Shown: one piece after another, positions 1-5,148 of the stretch | How positions within the stretch are numbered: the first letter of the stretch is position 1 | Layout: every line of letters starts with the position of its first letter | DNA from: an uncultured bacterium | Lineage (GTDB): Bacteria; Methylomirabilota; Methylomirabilia; Rokubacteriales; CSP1-6 | Assembly (NCBI GenBank): GCA_946479205.1 | Contig: CAMLFJ010000107.1 | Span: 1-8,534, forward strand | Reading direction: 5' to 3' | Length of the DNA stretch: 8,534 nucleotides | Notes under the pieces: model-generated | Seen by the model: the letters and a program-made list of their open reading frames with translations, nothing else | Database searches by the model: none | Told to the model about the DNA's origin: nothing | Translations under genes and position numbers: made by a program

Positions 1-2
1 TC

Positions 3-26
3 CAGGGACTGACCAAGAGGCTCTGA
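3..26 (+). other. Possible 3' end of an upstream + strand gene
   Basis: From base 3 a reading frame encodes QGLTKRL and then stops with TGA at 24-26, five bases before the zwf start. This could be the tail of a preceding gene in the same transcription unit. In many bacteria zwf follows gnd (6-phosphogluconate dehydrogenase), but seven residues are too few to identify anything. The second frame also stays open into zwf, so the assignment of this edge is only a guess. Confidence 0.25.
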
Positions 27-31
27 AGCGC

Positions 32-1540
32 ATGACGACGCCCACCCACGACGAATCCTGCACCCTGGTCATCTTCGGCGCCTCCGGCGATCTGACCCGG
101 CGCAAGCTCCTCCCCGCGCTCTGGTCCATGTTCCAGAGTCGCGTCCTCCCCGAGCCGTTCGCGGTGGTCGGGGTGGCGCGCTCGGAGATGACCAACGAGC
201 AGTTCCGCGCCCGCATGCGCGAGGCGATCTCCGACTTCGCGCGCGTGCAGCCGCCCTCGAGCCGCGTGTGGGACCGGTTCGCGCAGGCCCTCTTCTACTA
301 CTCGGGGGACCCCGCCGACGCCGCGATGTACCCCGGGCTGACCACCTTCCTCAAGCAGGTGGAGCAGGAGCGGGGCACGAGCGGCAACCGGCTCTTCTAC
401 GTCTCGACGCCGCCCTCGGTGTACCCGCACCTCGTCACGCGCCTCGGGGAGGCGGGCCTCAACCGCCCGACCGAGCACACCAGCGGCTGGGTGCGCATCA
501 TCATCGAGAAGCCCTTCGGGCGCGACCTCGCCTCCGCGGGCTCGCTCAACCAGGTGGTCGCCTCCGCGTTCACCGAGGACCAGGTCTACCGGATCGATCA
601 CTACCTGGGCAAGGAGACGGTCCAGAACATCCTCGTGTTCCGGTGGGCCAACGGCATCTTCGAGCCGCTGTGGAACCGCAATCACGTGGACCACGTGCAG
701 ATCACGGTGGGCGAGTCCATCGGGGTCGAGGGCCGCGGCGCCTACTACGAGGAATCGGGCGCGCTGCGCGACATGATCCAGAACCACATCCTGCAGCTCC
801 TCTGCCTGGTGGCGATGGAGCCGCCGGTCACCTTCGACGCCGATCCGGTGCGCGACGAGAAGACCAAGGTGATGCGCGCGATCCGCCCCATCGCGGCCGA
901 CGAGGTGGACCGCGTCGCGGTGCGCGGCCAGTACGGACCCGGCTTCGTGGGCGGGCAGCGGGTGGTGGGCTACCGGGAGGAGAAGGCGGTCTCCGCGAGC
1001 TCCATCACCGAGACCTTCGCGGCCCTCCGCCTCGAGATCGAGAACTGGCGGTGGGCGGGCGTGCCGTTCTACCTGCGCACCGGCAAGCGGCTGCCCGAGC
1101 GCGCGAGCGAGATCGCGGTGCAGTTCAAGCAGACGCCGCACCTGGTGTTCCGGCGCAACCCGGAGATCCTGACCGAGCCGAACCGCCTCGTGCTCCGCAT
1201 CCAGCCCGACGAGGGCATGTCGCTCTCGTTCGGGGCCAAGCTGCCCGGCTCCGACCTGCGGATCAAGCCGGTCGAGATGGAGTTCGACTACGGCAAGGCC
1301 TTCGGCGGCGAGCCGCCCGAGGCCTACGAGCGGCTCCTGCTGGACGCGATGAAGGGAGACGCCACCCTCTACGCGCGCGGCGACTGGGTCACGATGGCGT
1401 GGGAGCTGCTGCAGCCGGTGCTGGACACGTGGGCCGGCGGGGATCCGCGCAAGTTCCCCAACTACGAGGCCGGCACCTGGGGCCCGGCCGAGGCCGATAC
1501 CCTGATCGAGCGCAGCGGACGGCGCTGGCGGCGCCCCTGA
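32..1540 (+). CDS. zwf: Glucose-6-phosphate 1-dehydrogenase
   Basis: This 502-residue cytosolic enzyme oxidises glucose 6-phosphate to 6-phosphogluconolactone and reduces NAD(P), the first step of the oxidative pentose phosphate (or Entner-Doudoroff) route. The length is normal for the family. The N-terminal nucleotide-binding motif IFGASGDL is at residues 14-21 and EKPFG is at 159-163. The family signature RIDHYLGKE lies at 187-195, and QNHILQ, with the presumed catalytic His252, at 250-255. YLRTGKRL, with a substrate-binding Lys352, is at 347-354. The C-terminal GTWGP motif (481-485) is also typical. The ATG at 32 is preceded by AAGAGG at 15-20, a slightly distant but usable ribosome binding site, and a start here leaves the usual short leader before the Rossmann fold. 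All key residues are present, so the gene looks intact and functional. Whether it prefers NADP or NAD cannot be decided by eye. Confidence 0.97.
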   Translation: MTTPTHDESCTLVIFGASGDLTRRKLLPALWSMFQSRVLPEPFAVVGVARSEMTNEQFRARMREAISDFARVQPPSSRVWDRFAQALFYYSGDPADAAMYPGLTTFLKQVEQERGTSGNRLFYVSTPPSVYPHLVTRLGEAGLNRPTEHTSGWVRIIIEKPFGRDLASAGSLNQVVASAFTEDQVYRIDHYLGKETVQNILVFRWANGIFEPLWNRNHVDHVQITVGESIGVEGRGAYYEESGALRDMIQNHILQLLCLVAMEPPVTFDADPVRDEKTKVMRAIRPIAADEVDRVAVRGQYGPGFVGGQRVVGYREEKAVSASSITETFAALRLEIENWRWAGVPFYLRTGKRLPERASEIAVQFKQTPHLVFRRNPEILTEPNRLVLRIQPDEGMSLSFGAKLPGSDLRIKPVEMEFDYGKAFGGEPPEAYERLLLDAMKGDATLYARGDWVTMAWELLQPVLDTWAGGDPRKFPNYEAGTWGPAEADTLIERSGRRWRRP

Positions 1541-1553
1541 GCGGGCGCCGCCG
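1526..1553. terminator. GC-rich hairpin at the zwf stop, between convergent genes
   Basis: GGCGGCGCCC at 1527-1536 pairs perfectly with GGGCGCCGCC at 1543-1552. A T-G wobble at 1526/1553 extends the stem, and the 6-nt loop contains the zwf TGA stop. It sits exactly where zwf and the convergent lipoprotein gene meet (27-bp gap), so it could stop transcription from both sides. There is no T-rich tract on either strand, so a classical intrinsic terminator is not proven. Confidence 0.5.
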
Positions 1554-1567
1554 CCGTGGCGCCGGAA

Positions 1568-1975
1568 CTACTGCTTGAGCTGCGCCGACGCCTGAACCAT
1601 CCGCGTCGCCGACATCTCGACCCAGGTGTAGTACCAGCTCTCGTAGATCAGGACCTGCAGCGAGCTGCCCGACTTCTCGTACACCTGCGTGGTCCCCTTG
1701 TCGGACGCGGTCGTCGACGACAGGTGCTTCCAGCCGTTGGCCTCGAGCGTCGTGCGGAACGCGACGGAGAGGCTGTCCGGCTCGATGCGCCCCTTGTAGA
1801 AGATGCGGGCCGCCTTCACCGACGGCGACTCGATGATCGTGGAGCGGTTCAGGTCCACCGCGAGGCCCTTGGGCACCGGGATGTCCTCGAACTCGCTGCG
1901 CTGCACCTTGGGCGGCGTCGACGCGCACGCAGTCAGCGCGAGAACGGTCACGGACAGGACGACGAAACGTCGCAT
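1568..1975 (-). CDS. Small putative lipoprotein of unknown function
   Basis: This encodes a 135-residue protein with a lipoprotein signal peptide. It has two arginines (MRRF), a hydrophobic stretch and the lipobox LTAC with the lipidated cysteine at Cys17. The mature protein should therefore be anchored to a membrane on its periplasmic face. The mature domain is short and mixed alpha/beta in appearance, with IPVPKGL at residues 32-38 and a tyrosine/tryptophan-rich stretch near 111-118 (ESWYYTWV). It resembles small uncharacterised lipoproteins seen in deltaproteobacteria and related lineages, but I do not recognise a named function. The ATG at 1975 is chosen because an excellent ribosome binding site (AGGAGGT, minus strand, 1983-1989) lies 7 nt upstream and the signal peptide starts there. 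The open frame continues far upstream through the DUF218 gene, but that part is antisense shadow. It is monocistronic, convergent with zwf and divergent from the DUF218 gene. Confidence 0.85.
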   Translation of the reverse strand: MRRFVVLSVTVLALTACASTPPKVQRSEFEDIPVPKGLAVDLNRSTIIESPSVKAARIFYKGRIEPDSLSVAFRTTLEANGWKHLSSTTASDKGTTQVYEKSGSSLQVLIYESWYYTWVEMSATRMVQASAQLKQ

Positions 1976-1982
1976 GGGTAGT

Positions 1983-2025
1983 ACCTCCTGCCGGTCATCG
2001 TACAGTCCGTGGGGGGTCCGCCCAA
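1983..2025 (-). promoter_or_regulatory. Candidate sigma-70-type promoter and strong RBS for the lipoprotein gene
   Basis: Read on the minus strand, TTGGGC (2020-2025) and TACGAT (1997-2002) are separated by exactly 17 nt, matching a sigma-70 layout with 3/6 and 4/6 consensus bases. AGGAGGT (1983-1989) follows, 7 nt before the ATG. The implied 5' leader is very short, about 15 nt. The ribosome binding site is convincing. The promoter is only plausible, because the lineage's sigma factor preferences are unknown. Confidence 0.4.
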
Positions 2026-2047
2026 AGTTATTGGAAGCGCGGACACC

Positions 2048-2689
2048 GTGCGCTTGACCCGGCACGCCCTCTGGATCGCGCCGATCGTCCTGCTCGCGGG
2101 CGTGGCCCTCGCCCACGCCCCCCTGCTGCGCGCGACCGGGCGGGCCCTCGTGGTGGACGATCCGCGCGAGCGGGCCGACGCGATCGTGGTGGTGGCGGGC
2201 AGCACGCCGACCCGGGAGGAGACCGCGGCGAGGCTCTACCGCGAGGGGTGGGGCCCGCGCGTGCTGGTCTCGCGCCAGTTCGTGCCCGGGCGCGTCCAGC
2301 GGCTGATCGAGATGGGGGCCCGCCAGCTCGACTTCCAGGGCGAGTCGGTGGCCGCGCTGACCGCGTATGGCGTGCCCCGGGACGCCATCGTCACCCTCGA
2401 CCAGCCGGTGGAGATCACCGAGACGGAGATGCGCGCGGTGGCCGCGGCGGCCCGGGACCGCGGCTGGCGGCGCCTCATCCTGGTCACGACCTCGTTCCAT
2501 ACCCGCCGGGTGCAGGTGATCTGGCGACGCGAGAGCGGCGGCGCCATCGAGGGCCGCCTCGTCGCGGTGCCCGACGAGTGCGCGGCCGGGGACGCCTGGT
2601 GGCGCCGCCGCCGCTGCAGCGAGGAGGTGCTGCACGAGTACCTCGGGCTCCTCGCGCTCTACCTCCACATCTCGCGGACGATGCGCTGA
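2048..2689 (+). CDS. DUF218 (YdcF/SanA/ElyC-like) membrane-anchored protein
   Basis: This 213-residue protein belongs to the DUF218 superfamily, whose members (SanA, ElyC, YdcF) are linked to envelope integrity and, for ElyC, to lipid-carrier metabolism. Their biochemical reaction is mostly unknown. A basic start (MRLTRH) is followed by a single hydrophobic segment at about residues 8-26, which should anchor the rest outside the cytoplasm. The DUF218 core begins with ADAIVVVAG (43-51). It continues with a GWGPRVLVS strand (67-75) and GESVAALTAYGVP (98-110), and ends with the LVTTSFHTRR motif (145-154) containing the conserved His151. I place the start at the GTG at 2048, with GGAAG about 10 nt upstream. 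The longer GTG start at 2009 has no ribosome binding site and would put a polar stretch before the membrane anchor. It is divergent from the lipoprotein gene and convergent with the barrel-protein gene 7 bp away. Confidence 0.82.
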   Translation: MRLTRHALWIAPIVLLAGVALAHAPLLRATGRALVVDDPRERADAIVVVAGSTPTREETAARLYREGWGPRVLVSRQFVPGRVQRLIEMGARQLDFQGESVAALTAYGVPRDAIVTLDQPVEITETEMRAVAAAARDRGWRRLILVTTSFHTRRVQVIWRRESGGAIEGRLVAVPDECAAGDAWWRRRRCSEEVLHEYLGLLALYLHISRTMR

Positions 2690-2691
2690 CG

Positions 2692-2706
2692 CGGGGCTAG
2701 GCCCCG
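2692..2706. terminator. Short perfect hairpin between convergent genes
   Basis: CGGGGC (2692-2697) pairs with GCCCCG (2701-2706) around a TAG loop, and the stem includes one base of the minus-strand gene's stop codon. It lies in the 7-bp gap where the DUF218 gene and the barrel-protein gene converge. The stem is short and no T-tract follows, so a role as bidirectional terminator is only suggested by position. Confidence 0.3.
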
Positions 2707-3053
2707 ATCCGCCGGTAGAGGATGTGCTGCCGGTTGCGCGTGTGCGGCCGCACCTGGGCCGGCCAGCGCCCCTTCTCGACCGCCTTCGCCCACGCCTCCG
2801 TCACCAGCACGTCGGGCGTCTCGATTTCATAGAGGGCGCCGTACTTTGGGGCGCCCTCTATGACGATGGTCTTGAGCTGCCCGCCGATGCTCATGGTGAG
2901 CGGCTGCATCTCGTATCGCGAGACCGCGATGACCCCGGGCACGGTGAGCAGGCTCGGCACGTGCTCCTGGTCATAGACCTCGTTGAAGAGGCGCTCCTGG
3001 GCGGGCTCGACGTCCATGGCGGCGCTGAACAGGTAGCGGGTGTGGATGGGCAT
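2697..3053 (-). CDS. Small EthD-like dimeric alpha/beta-barrel protein
   Basis: This 118-residue soluble protein has no signal peptide and no membrane segment. The segment EVYDQEHVPSLLTVPGV (residues 25-41), followed by a strand containing SRYE (45-48), matches the pattern seen in EthD/antibiotic-monooxygenase-like ferredoxin-fold proteins. In those, a tyrosine/histidine-bearing helix precedes a conserved VPG turn, and two subunits usually form a beta barrel. Family members act as small oxygenases, isomerases or ligand-binding proteins, and nothing here tells which. The ATG at 3053 has GGAG 8 nt upstream. It is separated from the upstream cupin gene by 81 bp containing a palindromic repeat, so it may be transcribed separately from the big operon. 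A 14-bp perfect inverted repeat lies inside the gene over codons 64-76, where ATA (Ile65) and TAT (Tyr75) are unusual codon choices for this GC-rich DNA. Confidence 0.75.
   Translation of the reverse strand: MPIHTRYLFSAAMDVEPAQERLFNEVYDQEHVPSLLTVPGVIAVSRYEMQPLTMSIGGQLKTIVIEGAPKYGALYEIETPDVLVTEAWAKAVEKGRWPAQVRPHTRNRQHILYRRIGA
2827..2863. repeat. 14-bp perfect inverted repeat inside a coding sequence
   Basis: The arm TCATAGAGGGCGCC (2827-2840) and its exact reverse complement (2850-2863) flank a 9-bp spacer. Either strand could fold into a very stable hairpin. It lies within the barrel-protein gene, covering residues 64-76 (the EGAPKYGALYE region). Confidence 0.9.
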
Positions 3054-3071
3054 CGTGGTGGCTCCGTGACT

Positions 3072-3107
3072 TCCCCTCTCCCCTCGGGGAGAGGGCTGGG
3101 GTGAGGG
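3072..3107. repeat. REP-like extragenic palindrome
   Basis: CCCTCTCCCC (3074-3083) and GGGGAGAGGG (3086-3095) form a perfect 10-bp inverted repeat around a 2-nt centre, followed by CTGGGGTGAGGGG. This C/T-rich, G/A-rich design is familiar from dispersed extragenic palindromes found in many high-GC genomes. It fills most of the gap between the cupin gene and the barrel-protein gene. It could also act as a transcription terminator or mRNA-end stabiliser for the upstream five-gene operon. Copy number in this genome cannot be judged from one window. Confidence 0.65.
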
Positions 3108-3134
3108 GTGGGTGTGACGGGTGGCCGGGGCGGA

Positions 3135-3563
3135 CTAACGCGCGCTGCGCCCGCGCTTCGCGGGGGCCTTGACGGGGGTGCTGCCGGTGCGGCCGTAGTC
3201 GTCCTGACGGCGGATGATGTCGTCCTCGCCGAGGTACGGTCCGTGCTGGACCTCGATGAGGATCGCCGGGAGCCGGCCCGGGTTCTCGATGCGGTGCCAG
3301 GCCCCGCGCGGGACGTCCACCGCGCCCCGGGGCTTGAGGCGCTTCGGACGGCCGGAGATGAGCACGCGGGGTGAACCCGAGACCACCACCCAGTGCTCGG
3401 CGCGGAACCGGTGCCGCTGCAGGCTCAGCCGCTGGCCGGGCCGCACGAAGAGCCGCTTGACCTTGTAGCCCCGGCCCTCCTCCACCGTGATGAACCCGCC
3501 CCAGGGCCGCGTCTCGAAGACGCCCACCGGGGTCTCGCCCGCGCGCTTCCGGGGCGCCTTCAC
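3135..3563 (-). CDS. Stand-alone cupin, phosphomannose isomerase type II C-terminal type
   Basis: This 142-residue protein consists almost entirely of the cupin domain that forms the C-terminal half of bifunctional ManC/AlgA enzymes (mannose-6-phosphate isomerase / GDP-mannose pyrophosphorylase). The family landmarks are RPWGGF at residues 19-24, the metal-binding strand QRHRFRAEHW at 49-58 (His51, Glu56, His57) and a further histidine, His90 (AWHRIENP). The carboxy signature GPYLGEDDIIRRQDDYGR is at 108-125. The nucleotidyltransferase half is absent, so it could only isomerise mannose 6-phosphate and fructose 6-phosphate, or act on another sugar. Both termini are lysine/arginine-rich tails outside the fold. 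The start is a GTG that overlaps the serA stop as GTGA, with only a weak ribosome binding site, so translation is probably coupled to serA. It is the last gene of the five-gene operon. Confidence 0.85.
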   Translation of the reverse strand: MKAPRKRAGETPVGVFETRPWGGFITVEEGRGYKVKRLFVRPGQRLSLQRHRFRAEHWVVVSGSPRVLISGRPKRLKPRGAVDVPRGAWHRIENPGRLPAILIEVQHGPYLGEDDIIRRQDDYGRTGSTPVKAPAKRGRSAR

Positions 3564-5146
3564 AGCCGGATCACCCGCGCGAAATCGGCCTCGACGCTCT
3601 TGCTCACCTCTTCCATGACCTCCGTGGGTACATCGTCGTCCAGCAGCAGCACCACGATGGCGCGTCCCCGGCGTGTGCGCCGGCCCACGTGCATCGAGGC
3701 GATGTTGACGTTGTGGCGGCCCAGGATCGACCCGATCCGACCCACCATGCCGGGCCGGTCCTCGTAGGCCAGCACCAGGATATGCCCCTCGGGGATGAAC
3801 TCGATGTGGAGATCGCGCAGCCGCACGATGCGGGGCACCCCGTCGAACACGGTGCCCGCGATGACCTTCCGCCCGGCCCCCGCCTGGGTGGTGACCGTGA
3901 TCAGGTTGGTGTAGCCGGAGGCGGCCTCCGCGTCGGCCCGCACCTCCACCACGAGGCCGCGGTCCCGCGCGATCAGGTGGGCGTTGACCAGGTTGACCGC
4001 CTGCACGGTCACCCCGCCGAGCAGCCCGGTCAGCACCGCGCGGCCCAGCAGCTCGGTGTCCACGCGGGCGAGGTGCCCCGCGACCTCGATCTCCACCCGC
4101 TCGACGTTCTCCGGCTCGAGCTGCACGCAGAAGCGGCCCAGCAGCTCGGCCAGGTACAGGAACGGGCGCTGCTCGGCCATGGTCTCGCGGTCGCCCACCG
4201 GGATGTTGACCGCGTGCTCGACCAGCTCGCCGTCGCGGAAGGCCACGAGCTGCCGGGCCACGTCCACCGCCACGTTGACCTGCGCCTCCTGGGTGTTGGC
4301 CCCCAGGTGCGGGGTGACCACCACGCGGGGATGCTGGATCAGGCGCTGGAGCGCGGGCGACCGGGGCGGCTCCTCACTCCACACGTCCACCGCGGCGCCC
4401 GCCACGTGGCCCGAGTCGAGCGCGGCCAGCAGGGCCACCTCGTTGACGATGCCGCCACGCGCGCAGTTGACCACGCGCGCGCCCGCCTTGAGCGCGGCGA
4501 GCTCGCGCGCCCCGATCATGTTCTCGGTCTCGTCGGTGAGCGGCACGTGCACGGTCAGGACGTCGGCCCGGCTCAGCACCGTCTGCAGATCGGTGAGGCG
4601 CACCCCCAGGTCCCGCGCCCGGCTCTCCGGGATGAACGGATCGTAGACCAGGATCTCCATGTCGAAGGCCCGCAGCCGGGCCGCCACCCGCGAGCCCACC
4701 TTGCCGAGCCCCAGCACGCCCGCGGTCTTGCGGAAGAGCTCGGAGCCGTAGATGCCCCGGTCCCACTCGAGCCGCTTGAGCGACTCGTGGGCCGCCGGGA
4801 TCTTGCGGACGAGGGCCAGCAGCATGCCCACGGTGTGCTCGGCCGCCGAGACCACGTTGCCGTAGGGCGCGTTGACCACCACCACGCCCTGGCGCGAGCA
4901 GGCGTCCACGTCGATGTTGTCCACCCCGACCCCGGCCCGCCCCAGGATGCGCAGCCGCCGCGCCCGGCCCAGGAACTCCGGGGTCACCGCGGTGGAGGAG
5001 CGCGTGACGATCGCCTCGTAGTCGCCGAGCCGCGCGTGCAGCGCGTCACTGGGCAGCTTGCTCGAGACCTGGTCCACCTCGAAGCCGCGCTCGGCCAGGT
5101 ACGCGATGCCCTCGGGCGCGATCGTGTCGATGACGAGGACCTTCAT
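3560..5146 (-). CDS. serA: D-3-phosphoglycerate dehydrogenase
   Basis: This 528-residue cytosolic enzyme oxidises 3-phosphoglycerate to 3-phosphohydroxypyruvate, the committed step of serine synthesis. It has the long form of the family. A split substrate-binding domain (about 1-98 and 285-317) surrounds an NAD-binding domain. An allosteric substrate-binding-type domain (about 320-450) and a C-terminal ACT domain (about 456-528, with DRPGMVGRIG at 463-472) follow. The dinucleotide motif GLGKVG is at 146-151, with Asp169 as the likely ribose-binding acid. The catalytic residues are Arg230 (NCARGG), Glu259 (before Pro260) and His280 (TPHLGA). The ACT domain suggests feedback regulation by serine. 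The ATG at 5146 lies 2 nt after the hpnJ stop, with no clear ribosome binding site, implying reinitiation. A further 262 upstream codons in frame are hpnJ shadow. The gene overlaps the cupin gene by 4 nt. Confidence 0.96.
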   Translation of the reverse strand: MKVLVIDTIAPEGIAYLAERGFEVDQVSSKLPSDALHARLGDYEAIVTRSSTAVTPEFLGRARRLRILGRAGVGVDNIDVDACSRQGVVVVNAPYGNVVSAAEHTVGMLLALVRKIPAAHESLKRLEWDRGIYGSELFRKTAGVLGLGKVGSRVAARLRAFDMEILVYDPFIPESRARDLGVRLTDLQTVLSRADVLTVHVPLTDETENMIGARELAALKAGARVVNCARGGIVNEVALLAALDSGHVAGAAVDVWSEEPPRSPALQRLIQHPRVVVTPHLGANTQEAQVNVAVDVARQLVAFRDGELVEHAVNIPVGDRETMAEQRPFLYLAELLGRFCVQLEPENVERVEIEVAGHLARVDTELLGRAVLTGLLGGVTVQAVNLVNAHLIARDRGLVVEVRADAEAASGYTNLITVTTQAGAGRKVIAGTVFDGVPRIVRLRDLHIEFIPEGHILVLAYEDRPGMVGRIGSILGRHNVNIASMHVGRRTRRGRAIVVLLLDDDVPTEVMEEVSKSVEADFARVIRL

Positions 5147-5148
5147 GG

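Noticed and set aside
268..1578. A 436-codon + strand frame inside zwf
   Set aside because: It is the shifted frame of zwf, rich in R/G/A/P, with no domain. The zwf frame has every family motif.
2009..2047. An earlier GTG start for the DUF218 protein
   Set aside because: There is no ribosome binding site before it, and the extra 13 residues would sit ahead of an otherwise standard basic-then-hydrophobic membrane anchor.
1976..2668. N-terminal extension of the lipoprotein frame
   Set aside because: It is antisense to the DUF218 gene. The signal peptide and strong ribosome binding site fix the start at 1975.
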